Assembly (NCBI GenBank): GCA_009746045.1
Contig: RPFO01000072.1
Location: 1,101,330 to 1,165,329 of the forward strand
DNA: 64,000 nt
Reading direction: 5' to 3'
Source: Mesostigma viride
Lineage: Eukaryota; Streptophyta; Mesostigmatophyceae; Mesostigmatales; Mesostigmataceae
Shown: positions 46,201 through 57,699 of the stretch, piece after piece
How the letters are laid out: each line of letters opens with the position of its first letter
Position numbering within the stretch: position 1 is the stretch's first letter
The notes under the pieces: generated by a model
Databases searched by the model: none
Told to the model about the DNA's origin: nothing
The model's input: the letters and a program-made list of their open reading frames with translations, nothing else
Made by a program: the position numbers and the translations under genes

Positions 46201-48288
46201 GAGCATGGGAGCATGGGAGCATGGGAGCATGGGAGCATGGGAGCATGGGAGCATGGGAGCATGGGAGCATGGGAGCATGGGAGCATGGGAGCATGGGAGC
46301 ATGGGAGCATGGGAGCATGGGAGCATGGGAGCATGGGAGCATGGGAGCATGGGAGCATGGGAGCATGGGAGCATGGGAGCATGGGAGCATGGGAGCATGG
46401 GAGCATGGGAGCATGGGAGCATGGGAGCATGGGAGCATGGGAGCATGGGAGCATGGGAGCATGGGAGCATGGGAGCATGGGAGCATGGGAGCATGGGAGC
46501 ATGGGAGCATGGGAGCATGGGAGCATGGGAGCATGGGAGCATGGGAGCATGGGAGCATGGGAGCATGGGAGCATGGGAGCATGGGAGCATGGGAGCATGG
46601 GAGCATGGGAGCATGGGAGCATGGGAGCATGGGAGCATGGGAGCATGGGAGCATGGGAGCATGGGAGCATGGGAGCATGGGAGCATGGGAGCATGGGAGC
46701 ATGGGAGCATGGGAGCATGGGAGCATGGGAGCATGGGAGCATGGGAGCATGGGAGCATGGGAGCATGGGAGCATGGGAGCATGGGAGCATGGGAGCATGG
46801 GAGCATGGGAGCATGGGAGCATGGGAGCATGGGAGCATGGGAGCATGGGAGCATGGGAGCATGGGAGCATGGGAGCATGGGAGCATGGGAGCATGGGAGC
46901 ATGGGAGCATGGGAGCATGGGAGCATGGGAGCATGGGAGCATGGGAGCATGGGAGCATGGGAGCATGGGAGCATGGGAGCATGGGAGCATGGGAGCATGG
47001 GAGCATGGGAGCATGGGAGCATGGGAGCATGGGAGCATGGGAGCATGGGAGCATGGGAGCATGGGAGCATGGGAGCATGGGAGCATGGGAGCATGGGAGC
47101 ATGGGAGCATGGGAGCATGGGAGCATGGGAGCATGGGAGCATGGGAGCATGGGAGCATGGGAGCATGGGAGCATGGGAGCATGGGAGCATGGGAGCATGG
47201 GAGCATGGGAGCATGGGAGCATGGGAGCATGGGAGCATGGGAGCATGGGAGCATGGGAGCATGGGAGCATGGGAGCATGGGAGCATGGGAGCATGGGAGC
47301 ATGGGAGCATGGGAGCATGGGAGCATGGGAGCATGGGAGCATGGGAGCATGGGAGCATGGGAGCATGGGAGCATGGGAGCATGGGAGCATGGGAGCATGG
47401 GAGCATGGGAGCATGGGAGCATGGGAGCATGGGAGCATGGGAGCATGGGAGCATGGGAGCATGGGAGCATGGGAGCATGGGAGCATGGGAGCATGGGAGC
47501 ATGGGAGCATGGGAGCATGGGAGCATGGGAGCATGGGAGCATGGGAGCATGGGAGCATGGGAGCATGGGAGCATGGGAGCATGGGAGCATGGGAGCATGG
47601 GAGCATGGGAGCATGGGAGCATGGGAGCATGGGAGCATGGGAGCATGGGAGCATGGGAGCATGGGAGCATGGGAGCATGGGAGCATGGGAGCATGGGAGC
47701 ATGGGAGCATGGGAGCATGGGAGCATGGGAGCATGGGAGCATGGGAGCATGGGAGCATGGGAGCATGGGAGCATGGGAGCATGGGAGCATGGGAGCATGG
47801 GAGCATGGGAGCATGGGAGCATGGGAGCATGGGAGCATGGGAGCATGGGAGCATGGGAGCATGGGAGCATGGGAGCATGGGAGCATGGGAGCATGGGAGC
47901 ATGGGAGCATGGGAGCATGGGAGCATGGGAGCATGGGAGCATGGGAGCATGGGAGCATGGGAGCATGGGAGCATGGGAGCATGGGAGCATGGGAGCATGG
48001 GAGCATGGGAGCATGGGAGCATGGGAGCATGGGAGCATGGGAGCATGGGAGCATGGGAGCATGGGAGCATGGGAGCATGGGAGCATGGGAGCATGGGAGC
48101 ATGGGAGCATGGGAGCATGGGAGCATGGGAGCATGGGAGCATGGGAGCATGGGAGCATGGGAGCATGGGAGCATGGGAGCATGGGAGCATGGGAGCATGG
48201 GAGCATGGGAGCATGGGAGCATGGGAGCATGGGAGCATGGGAGCATGGGAGCATGGGAGCATGGGAGCATGGGACGCATGGGAGCATG
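31270..48288. repeat. 17-kb array of the 8-bp unit CATGGGAG (about 2,100 copies)
   Basis: The left 2.5 kb (31270-33780) has variants: CATGGGGG, CGTGGGAG, a 7-bp unit (CATGGAG at about 31795, 32905 and 33775) and clusters of GGGGGCAT at about 32313, 32474 and 32649. From about 33780 to 48270 I see no variant unit. On the plus strand GGG recurs every 8 nt with AGCAT spacers, so any four units fit a G3N5 quadruplex pattern. The unit has no stop in any frame and 8 is not a multiple of 3, so five or more frames of about 5,700 codons arise (MGAWEHGS or MLPCSHAP repeats). These are not genes. Confidence 0.98.
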
Positions 48289-48795
48289 GGTCAGCATGAT
48301 GAGCATGGGTGCATGGGAGCACAGGGCAAGGAGCATGGGTGCAGGCAGCCCCTAGCATACGTGCATCTGAGCATGGCCGCATGTAAGCATGGGAGCATGG
48401 GAGCATGGGAGCAGGGAGCATGGGAGCATGAGGAGCATGGGAGCATGGGAGCATGGGAGCAAGCTGAGCATGGGAGCAGGGAGCATGGGGGCACGGGACC
48501 AAGCAAGCAACTACCAAACGGCAATTATTGACAAGTCAAAGATACATGCTGGCTTGATAATACTTGGTAAGTAATAGGCCACCTGCGCAGGTGCCATGCG
48601 AAGGCGGCACGCGAGGGGAGCTGGGACCAGGGATGCATGGTAGCATGTAGCATGTTGGCATGGCCAGCATGGGGTTGGGGCATTGGCAGCGGGAGCATGG
48701 GTGCTTGGAACCATGGGAGCATAACCATGGGACATGTGGACATGGGAGCATGGTACATGGAGCCCGGGAGCCGTGGGAGCGTGGGTGCAGGACGA
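48289..48795. repeat. Degenerate right flank of the 8-bp array
   Basis: Scattered CATGGGAG units with insertions and substitutions fade out by about 48790. Old, diverged copies flank a homogeneous core. Confidence 0.8.
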
Positions 48796-48799
48796 AAGG

Positions 48800-48910
48800 C
48801 ACGACCTCGGGAATGATCTGGTTCAGTAGAGACCCGTCTTCGCGCAGCGATGCAAGCACGCCCCTTGCTTTGGACACTGCCTCATCCATTGGCGAGTTTG
48901 ACACCGTCAT
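48800..48910 (-). CDS. Possible first exon of an unknown gene
   Basis: ATG at 48910 opens a protein-like frame, MTVSNSPMDEAVSKARGVLA followed by SLREDGSLLNQIIPEVVPF, which then runs into the degenerate repeat. A weak phase-0 donor (GAG|GTCGTG) lies at about 48806. It is divergent from the CENP-S gene, with about 930 bp between the two ATGs. It may pair with the exon at 31116-31226; the family is unknown. Confidence 0.35.
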
Positions 48911-49526
48911 CGCTTATCAAGCTCAACCGCAGTCAATGCAGACTAAGGGACGAGGCCGAATCCAGTGCAACCTCGCCCGACGCGAGTGGACAAGTACCTT
49001 TGGCCACGCAAACTTGGAAAGGCATATTTTCAGCCTAGAATGAGGGCGAAGAGACATGCATCTACGACTAGGGAATTTCAATCCATGTGCACACAATGAG
49101 GGGCTTCCCCGATTGGCCGTGCGTCGCACAGAAGAACCCCGCAACGCGAGGGGCAGACGGTGGACCTCTGCATACCATAGGAAGCGTTACCCTCCTAAAG
49201 CAAATCAAAAGTGTGACGTCAGAGGAGTGCTCGATTATATTTATTAGAAGGCCCCTTCACATTCTACCAGAAATTGGCATTATCCAAACTTCGCCAACTT
49301 ACATGTCGCCTTGACAAGGTGATACGAAGAGTTACGAGCTATGGCGCTGGCCGTTGTCTCGTTGAGTTAGACAAAATAATGACAACTGACCCGAGCATGA
49401 TAATTACTTGCTGGCCAGGTGGAGTTTCTTGGGGCAGAAGTACTTGGGCGGAAACAGGGCGGGAGCGCAGTTTAAATGACGGCCTGACGCGTGGATGGTC
49501 CTCTAGCTGACTTGGCACGTTGCTGG

Positions 49527-49591
49527 CGTGCGGGCGTGCGGGCGTGCGGGCGTGCGGGCGTGCGGGCGTGCGGGCGTGCGGGCGTGCGGGA
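49527..49591. repeat. (CGTGCGGG)n, eight copies
   Basis: Perfect 8-bp units about 250 bp upstream of the CENP-S start codon, again with GGG every 8 nt on the plus strand. Confidence 0.95.
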
Positions 49592-49841
49592 GCATATCCC
49601 GACCATGATCAAGAAAAGGCTCATCATTGGGGGATCCTCTGAGGTGGGCAATACAGTAATGTATATACATAACTACCCAGCTCACGCTCCCGACCTCTTT
49701 GTCCGTGAGAACACTTGTTACTGAGCGCAGGATTTCAAGGATGGATTCTACACACTGATGTGAAGCTCTTCCTCAGTTATCGTAACGCATGACGTATGCC
49801 GCGCACTTGTCCAGCCTGGATAGTGTCACGTAAGAGCCGTC

Positions 49842-52800
49842 ATGTTCTCCAATCGCCGTGGCGATGATGGTGATGAAGACAGCGAGGACGATCGGGTGGA
49901 TAATGATGATCAAAATGATGAGGATTTTAAAGAAGAGGTCATCCAGTTGTCCCAGGAGCAGCGGCTGAAGAGGGAAGAGCGGCTGCGGGAGCGTATGCAA
50001 GTGTCGGTTTACAAGATTGCAGAAACTGAAGGTAACACATACGCGCCATTCCTGACGCTTTTTAACAGTGCTTCAACATGTTGCTTGTCTACCCTTAGGC
50101 TCATGCCTGGGCCTGCTTTCAACTTGCCGACAATGCGCCTCACCGGGTGGTACTAATTCCTGATGCCATCTGGTGTCTCACGCACCCTCGCGTCTCCCGC
50201 GTTGAGCGCACGTCGGCGTCCGTGACGCAGCGGAGAAAGCTGGCGTTGAGTTATCTAAAGAGGCAGCAAACGCGTTAGCTGGGTTGACCTTCAAGTTCAC
50301 TGGTAGGTGCGATGGCCCACTGATCCAAGGCAAATATGGATGAAGACCGAGCGTTTGTGAGCTCAACGCGCGCCTTCGCAACCCTGTGCCCGCCCTTATT
50401 GCTATTATCACACAGCAAGCAAACAGGCTCGCAGTCGGGGTGGCTATCACCCGCTGTGACGGCAGTTGGCAGTGACATGACCTGTTGCCTCCTTGCCATT
50501 CAGGTCTGCTCAAAAGTGCGGTGGGATTGGCAGGATTTTTTCACCCCGACAAAACTACCTCACAAATTGCGGGGCGTGGTGAACCAACGGTCCTTGGCCA
50601 CTGGGTCAGCATCCAAGCACCCATATGATATTGCAGGCTCACGCATCAAGCTGCAAGCAGTTCCCAAATTTTGAGGAGTTGCGCTGCTTGGAGTGCATTG
50701 CCCATCCTGCTAATCCCGGTAGCTGCATGTATTAGGCACGTGTTGATCTACGTGTCGCGATGTCAAGGTTGGATTTTATGTCGGCGTTGCAAGCTACACG
50801 GCTCCCTCTCAGGGAAAGCTTGCATCACGCCAGCTGTCACATTCCTGGCATGCTGTGGACTCAGCACGACACTAGTCACAGAATGGTCATTTGCAGCATA
50901 ATGGATATGTAGAGGAGAGGCAGAGGGGGGCAGCCACTGGCAGCTGCCTGGGGGCCCACTGCCTGCTCCAACATGTATATCCAACATGTATATCCGTCCG
51001 CCTGGGGGCCCACTGCCTGCTCCAACATGTATATCCGTCCCCAGTCGGGGATGCCCCTCGTTTTCTTATTCTGACTACCCAGGAGTGCACTAGTTGTCGT
51101 TATGGTAAGCAGAGGGTAAGCACAGGGTAAGCAGTGCACAGCTTCCCTTTCCGTGAGAAGGTTCCTAGGTACAGCTTCTCATGCGCAGGTTCCCTTGTTG
51201 TCATGGCAAGCCGTGAGAAGGCCCCCATGTGCAGCTTCTCATGCGCAGGTTCCCTTGTTGTCGTGGCAAGCCGTGAGAAGGCCCCCATGTGCAGCTTCTC
51301 ATGCGCAGGTTCCCTTGTTGTCATGGCAAGCCGTGAGAAGGTCCCCATGTGCAGCTTCTCATGCGCAGGTTCCCTTGTTGTCATGGCAAGCCGTGAGAAG
51401 GCCCCCATGTGCAGCTTCTCATGCGCAGGTTCCCTTGTTGTCATGGCAAGCCGTGAGAAGGTCCCCATGTGCAGCTTCTCATGCGCAGGTTCCCTTGTTG
51501 TCATGGCAAGCCGTGAGAAGGCCCCCATGTGCAGCTTCTCATGCGCAGGTTCCCTTGTTGTCATGGCAAGCCGTGAGAAGGCCCCATGTGCAGCTTCTCA
51601 TGCGCAGGTTCCCTTGTTGTCATGGCAAGCCGTGAGAAGGTCCCCATGTGCAGCTTCTCATGCGCAGGTTCCCTTGTTGTCATGGCAAGCCGTGAGAAGG
51701 CCCCCATGTGCAGCTTCTCATGCGCAGGTTCCCTTGTTGTCATGGCAAGCCGTGAGAAGGTCCCCATGTGCAGCTTCTCATGCGCAGGTTCCCTTGTTGT
51801 CATGGCAAGCCGTGAGAAGGCCCCCATGTGCAGCTTCTCATGCGCAGGTTCCCTTGTTGTCATGGCAAGCCGTGAGAAGGCCCCCATGTGCAGCTTCTCA
51901 TGCGCAGGTTCCCTTGTTGTCATGGCAAGCCGTGAGAAGGCCCCCATGTGCAGCTTCTCATGCGCAGGTTCCCTTGTCATGGCAAGCCGTGAGAAGGTCC
52001 CCATGTGCAGCTTCTCATGCGCAGGTTCCCTTGTTGTCATGGCAAGCCGTGAGAAGGCCCCCATGTGCAGCTTCTCATGCGCAGGTTCCCTTGTTGTCAT
52101 GGCAAGCCGTGAGAAGGTCCCCATGTGCAGCTTCTCATGCGCAGGTTCCCTTGTTGTCATGGCAAGCCGTGAGAAGGTCCCCATGTGCAGCTTCTCATGC
52201 GCAGGTTCCCTTGTTGTCATGGCAAGCCGTGAGAAGGCCCCCATGTGCAGCTTCTCATGCGCAGGTTCCCTTGTTGTCATGGCAAGCCGTGAGAAGGCCC
52301 CCATGTGCAGCTTCTCATGCGCAGGTTCCCTTGTTGTCATGGCAAGCCGTGAGAAGGTCCCCATGTGCAGCTTCTCATGCGCAGGTTCCCTTGTTGTCAT
52401 GGCAAGCCGTGAGAAGGTCCCCATGTGCAGCTTCTCATGCGCAGGTTCCCTTGTTGTCATGGCAAGCCGTGAGAAGGCCCCCATGTGCAGCTTCTCATGC
52501 GCAGGTTCCCTTGTTGTCATGGCAAGCCGTGAGAAGGTCCCCATGTGCAGCTTCTCATGCGCAGGTTCCCTTGTTGTCATGGCAAGCCGTGAGAAGGCCC
52601 CCATGTGCAGCTTCTCATGCGCAGGTTCCCTTGTTGTCATGGCAAGCCGTGAGAAGGTCCCCATGTGCAGCTTCTCATGCGCAGGTTCCCTTGTTGTCAT
52701 GGCAAGCCGTGAGAAGGTCCCCATGTGCAGCTTCTCATGCGCAGGTTCCCTTGTTGTCATGGCAAGCCGTGAGAAGGCCCCCATGTGCAGCTTCTCATGC

Positions 52801-55800
52801 GCAGGTTCCCTTGTTGTCATGGCAAGCCGTGAGAAGGTCCCCATGTGCAGCTTCTCATGCGCAGGTTCCCTTGTTGTCATGGCAAGCCGTGAGAAGGCCC
52901 CATGTGCAGCTTCTCATGCGCAGGTTCCCTTGTTGTCGTGGCAAGCCGTGAGAAGGTCCCCATGTGCAGCTTCTCATGCGCAGGTTCCCTTGTTGTCATG
53001 GCAAGCCGTGAGAAGGCCCCCATGTGCAGCTTCTCATGCGCAGGTTCCCTTGTTGTCGTGGCAAGCCGTGAGAAGGTCCCCATGTGCAGCTTCTCATGCG
53101 CAGGTTCCCTTGTTGTCATGGCAAGCCGTGAGAAGGCCCCCATGTGCAGCTTCTCATGCGCAGGTTCCCTTGTTGTCGTGGCAAGCCGTGAGAAGGTCCC
53201 CATGTGCAGCTTCTCATGCGCAGGTTCCCTTGTCATGGCAAGCCGTGAGAAGGTCCCCATGTGCAGCTTCTCATGCGCAGGTTCCCTTGTCATGGCAAGC
53301 CGTGAGAAGGTCCCCATGTGCAGCTTCTCATGCGCAGGTTCCCTTGTTGTCATGGCAAGCCGTGAGAAGGTCCCCATGTGCAGCTTCTCATGCGCAGGTT
53401 CCCTTGTTGTCGTGGCAAGCCGTGAGAAGGTCCCCATGTGCAGCTTCTCATGCGCAGGTTCCCTTGTTGTCGTGGCAAGCCGTGAGAAGGTCCCCATGTG
53501 CAGCTTCTCATGCGCAGGTTCCCTTGTTGTCGTGGCAAGCCGTGAGAAGGCCCCCATGTGCAGCTTCTCATGCGCAGGTTCCCTTGTTGTCATGGCAAGC
53601 CGTGAGAAGGCCCCCATGTGCAGCTTCTCATGCGCAGGTTCCCTTGTTGTCATGGCAAGCCGTGAGAAGGTCCCCATGTGCAGCTTCTCATGCGCAGGTT
53701 CCCTTGTTGTCATGGCAAGCCGTGAGAAGGCCCCCATGTGCAGCTTCTCATGCGCAGGTTCCCTTGTTGTCATGGCAAGCCGTGAGAAGGCCCCCATGTG
53801 CAGCTTCTCATGCGCAGGTTCCCTTGTTGTCATGGCAAGCCGTGAGAAGGTCCCCATGTGCAGCTTCTCATGCGCAGGTTCCCTTGTTGTCATGGCAAGC
53901 CGTGAGAAGGTCCCCATGTGCAGCTTCTCATGCGCAGGTTCCCTTGTTGTCATGGCAAGCCGTGAGAAGGTCCCCATGTGCAGCTTCTCATGCGCAGGTT
54001 CCCTTGTTGTCATGGCAAGCCGTGAGAAGGTCCCCATGTGCAGCTTCTCATGCGCAGGTTCCCTTGTTGTCATGGCAAGCCGTGAGAAGGTCCCCATGTG
54101 CAGCTTCTCATGCGCAGGTTCCCTTGTTGTCATGGCAAGCCGTGAGAAGGTCCCCATGTGCAGCTTCTCATGCGCAGGTTCCCTTGTTGTCATGGCAAGC
54201 CGTGAGAAGGTCCCCATGTGCAGCTTCTCATGCGCAGGTTCCCTTGTTGTCATGGCAAGCCGTGAGAAGGTCCCCATGTGCAGCTTCTCATGCGCAGGTT
54301 CCCTTGTTGTCGTGGCAAGCCGTGAGAAGGTCCCCATGTGCAGCTTCTCATGCGCAGGTTCCCTTGTTGTCATGGCAAGCCGTGAGAAGGTCCCCATGTG
54401 CAGCTTCTCATGCGCAGGTTCCCTTGTTGTCGTGGCAAGCCGTGAGAAGGCCCCCATGTGCAGCTTCTCATGCGCAGGTTCCCTTGTTGTCATGGCAAGC
54501 CGTGAGAAGGTCCCCATGTGCAGCTTCTCATGCGCAGGTTCCCTTGTTGTCGTGGCAAGCCGTGAGAAGGTCCCCATGTGCAGCTTCTCATGCGCAGGTT
54601 CCCTTGTTGTCATGGCAAGCCGTGAGAAGGTCCCCATGTGCAGCTTCTCATGCGCAGGTTCCCTTGTTGTCATGGCAAGCCGTGAGAAGGGTCCGGTGTA
54701 GCCTCGCACTCAGGACGATGTCCTAACCCCTTTATAGCACCTTTGTTGCAAGGCCGTGTGAATTTATTGCGAGCGGCCGTCAGGTTGATTGCCACACGCA
54801 CGGCGATGGACTTGGCCCCAACTTGGCCTCGGGATGTCTACGGTCCCCTTACCTTACCTCAGACCTTGTGGTTGTGCCCTGCATGCGGCCTGTACGCCTG
54901 TGCTGGTTTTCGCACTGCCCCTTGATGTTACTAATCCCTTGACCTTACGAAACCCACTCATCTACTCCGCCCCCCCTCCCCTCTCCCCCCTCCCCCCTCC
55001 CCTCCCCTCTGCCACTCAGAGCTGGCACAGTCCCGACAGTGATTCTCTTGCGGCCAAAACCAGTCACTGCTTTATAACCGTCGAACCCCCTCCCCTTTTC
55101 CGCCTCCATCTCCCTGCCACCATGGACCAAACCCCTCCCCTCTGCCCCCCCCCCCCCCCCCTCCCTCCCCCCAGAGCTGCTGGCGCGGGACTTGGAACAG
55201 TTTGCACACCACGCGGGGCGCAAGTCGGTGTCGGCGGATGACGTGATCCTGGCAGGTATGTTTGGTAGACTTCCCCACTTACATCACCAGTGTCGCGTGT
55301 CGATGGCGTGATGCTGGCCGCTACGAGCGACCCACTCAGCGAGTGGCTCCTGAGGGGGTGCTGTCGTGCCGTTGGTACGGTAGACCCAGTCACTTGTGCG
55401 TACAACGCGTGGCATTGTGAGGATGCTGGCATGCGGCCCTCCCAGTCAATGATAGGCACCATCCGTGAGGGCGACATGATGAGGCCGGTGCGATAGACGC
55501 GGCACTGTCGTCCCCATGCGGTGCGTGGGACTTGTGGGGACATGCGGACGGTCAGCACGGTTGAGAGAGATGGTCTGGCCACATTGCGAATCGAGCGGTT
55601 GGAGACGTTGTCAATAGCCTGGCAAGCAGCCCATGGTGGTTGGTATTTGCGAGCGAGGTCTAGGTTTTGTGACGGTGTTTCTCTCAAGGGGGGGTCTGGA
55701 GTGGTGCTTGATTTCAATTCTGGTTTTTTGATTGAAGAGTCATACGTCCCTTTCGTGGCCCTCCCTCACACGTGTCAACTTTGTTATTCTGGCAGCGTCA

Positions 55801-57086
55801 AGTGGTGAGCTGTCACCTACATGGTCCATACAGCACGGGTGCGGACAAGCTTAACAACAATGAAGCCTCACCTTGCCCATTTCCTTCCCTGCATAACTGC
55901 TTCTTACTTCTTACAGCTCTCTCCCAATCGCACACCACCACATGGCCTTCCAGCCTTTCCGGCCCTGCTTGGTCTTTGATCGCACCCTGGGTGGCCTGTC
56001 ATGGAACATGATTACAGATGCACATGGTTTCTGCCCCCTGCCGTACCCGCCTGCACCCTTGTACCATGCAATAACCTCAGTCCTGGGGATGCTCTGCGTT
56101 CATGGCATGCGGCGCAAACCGTGCATCTCCCGCGTACTGTGGACTATTTGAAGTGGACCATCGACTGTTACCATTCCGGCACCATATCGCATCTCAAAAC
56201 GCACGGTGCTTTGTGCATCCACGCACGGTACTTTGTGCATCTCGCCACTCTGCATTACTAGTGCCGCTTATGCCTAGTGCCGCTTATGCCTAGTGCCGCT
56301 TATGCCTAGTGCCGCTTATGCCTAGTGCCGCTTATGCCTAGTGCCGCTTATGCCTAGTGCCGCTTATGCCTAGTGCCGCTTATGCCTAGTGCCGCTTATG
56401 CCGAGTGCCGCTTATGCCTAGTGCCGCTTATGCCTAGTGCCGCTTATGCCTAGTGCCGCTTATGCCTAGTGCCGCTTATGCCTAGTGCCGCTTATGCCTA
56501 GTGCCGCTTATGCCTAGTGCCGCTTATGCCTAGTGCCGCTTATGCCTAGTGCCGCTTATGCCTAGTGCCGCTTATGCCTAGTGCCGCTTATGCCTAGTGC
56601 CGCTTATGCCTACAAGTCCTTTCTCTCTGTTGCGAGGCGCTTCCCAACATTGAAGTAAGTGCTTGCATCCGCATCATCGCCATGCTCCCGTTGCCTACCC
56701 TCTTGCTTGCACCCGGATGGACGTCTTCGCTCCCATGCTTCTTGCTTGCAATCGCATGCACTCATTGTGCCAGCAAACCCGCTTTTTGCAAACCCTCTTT
56801 TTGCAACCACGGGGATGTACCTGCTGTGCCGGGATGCCGGCGACGCCGGACAGCGCGCCGCGCGCCCGACGTTCGCAAACAGCTGGAGGCCGTGGCGGCC
56901 AGAATCAGCGCGGGCAAGCGGAGCGCTGCGGAAGACAAGCAAGGCAAGGGCGGGGCGAGGGCAAACAAGCGGCCACCGGTCCCGCCGGGGGGGAGGGTAC
57001 GTGAGTCACCGCTGGGCACAATTCACTCCGTTTCGTGCGCCACCATTTGGCCAGTGTACTTCTTGGAATGTGCAGCTGTTGTATAG
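49842..57086 (+). CDS. MHF1: CENP-S / MHF1 histone-fold protein, four exons
   Basis: Exons 49842-50031, 50231-50302, 55175-55255 and 56854-56996 (or on to TAG 57084-57086). All three introns are GT-AG and phase 1, and the joined frame stays open. Exon 1 encodes an acidic N-terminus, then EEVIQLSQEQRLKREERLRE (helix 1). Exon 2 gives AGVELSKEAANALAGLTFKF and exon 3 DLEQFAHHAGRKSVSADDVI, the signature of the CENP-S histone fold (compare the family's FAKDLE.FARHAKR..I...DVK). Exon 4 gives ARRAPDVRKQLEAVAARI and a basic tail. CENP-S pairs with CENP-X/MHF2; the tetramer serves FANCM in replication-fork repair and the CENP-T-W-S-X complex at kinetochores. The 5' UTR is unmapped. A donor AGG|GTACGT at 56997 may add another exon; if not, the protein is about 191 residues. 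Confidence 0.85.
50925..51050. repeat. Short direct repeats in CENP-S intron 2
   Basis: GGGGGCCCACTGCCTGCTCC followed by AACATGTATATCC occurs twice, about 50 bp apart. Confidence 0.7.
51149..54693. repeat. 60-bp minisatellite, about 59 copies, in CENP-S intron 2
   Basis: Units begin GTGAGAAGG(C/T)CCCCATGTGC and include TTCTCATGCGCAGGTTCCC. Variants: C/T after AAGG, TGTCATGG or TGTCGTGG, three units 3 bp shorter (about 51970, 53230 and 53285) and two with a 1-nt deletion (about 51583 and 52898). Because 60 is a multiple of 3, several frames on both strands stay open for hundreds of codons; none is thought to be a gene. It fills about 73% of the 4,872-bp intron. Confidence 0.97.
55141..55174 (+). 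promoter_or_regulatory. Polypyrimidine tract and 3' splice site of CENP-S exon 3
   Basis: A run of about 17 C followed by CTCCCTCCCCCCAG directly precedes the exon at 55175. Confidence 0.75.
56258..56612. repeat. 16-bp minisatellite, about 22 copies, in CENP-S intron 3
   Basis: Perfect GTGCCGCTTATGCCTA units except one CCGAGT variant at about 56401. Confidence 0.97.
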
Positions 57087-57212
57087 CCCACGGAGGTGGA
57101 TCAATGATCGTGACGTGGACTTGGTGGCTTCAGACCGTGCAGTCATGGGCTACAAGGGCGCCTTACAACCCCAGGTGTTGGTTGGGGCTGCCTTGTACAA
57201 CGCACGTGTGAT

Positions 57213-57445
57213 ATCTGCGATGCATTGCTTGTTTGCATTTTTCCATCTTTATCGATCAAGTTGCGATAAGCTTGAGCCAGCATAGAGGCAATAGGTTGAC
57301 TGCTACCGGATTCTAAAGCTAACCCTTGTGGCATAAAAATATGGTGAGCATTGAGGAGCCATTCAATAAGTCGCGGTGACAGGCCATCGCTTTGCATATT
57401 CTCGATTTTTAATTCAGTAAGAAATACTTCCCCTACCTTTTTGTT
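57213..57445 (-). pseudogene. AT-rich, bacterial-looking gene fragment
   Basis: Minus strand, one open frame with VGEVFLTELKIENMQSDGLS, RLIEWLLNAHHIFMPQGLAL and SMLAQAYRNLIDKDGKMQTS. Codon choice (TTA, ATT, GAA, AAA, CAA) is unlike all neighbouring exons, which are GC-rich at third positions. No start or stop of its own is clear. It may be a transferred bacterial or organelle-like fragment, or part of a mobile element; the family is not recognised. Confidence 0.4.
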
Positions 57446-57699
57446 TGTATTCACTATTCCCTTGTGGGACGCGCATGCGCATGCACACACACATGTCTCC
57501 CCGGCCTTCCTAACAGACCAGTGGGACTGGGTGCACATTCTGTAATGGCACATTCTGTAATGAAATGAATTAGTAATGATTTCAGACCTGTCTAACCGCT
57601 GTTCTCCTGCTGCTAATGCTCTGTGTCGCCGGTTGTGCAAACGGCAGGCGGGCCCTAGCGGAGCGATCGAGATTGACTGAAGTATGAGCCTTGGCGTAA

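Noticed and set aside
31270-48288. Telomere or centromere identity of the 8-bp array
   Set aside because: The unit is unlike known telomere repeats, the array is internal with genes on both sides, and 8-bp units are not typical centromere satellites; no evidence either way for centromere function.
31066-48531. Frames of about 5,700 codons on both strands (MGAWEHGS / MLPCSHAP repeats)
   Set aside because: They arise because an 8-bp unit without stops rotates through all frames; flanking residues differ by frame and no start, splice or domain evidence exists.
51134-54726. Several 440-1046-codon frames over the 60-bp repeat; also considered as a CRISPR-like array
   Set aside because: They lie inside a CENP-S intron and units are contiguous with no unique spacers, so neither a gene nor a CRISPR.
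55064-55717. 217-codon minus-strand frame
   Set aside because: No motif; it overlaps CENP-S exon 3 and intron 3 on the opposite strand.
56617-56654. Possible CENP-S exon reading SVARRFPTLK before a GTAAGT
   Set aside because: The acceptor would be non-canonical and the phase does not fit; exon 4 at 56854 joins exon 3 cleanly in phase 1 and supplies the expected ARR.
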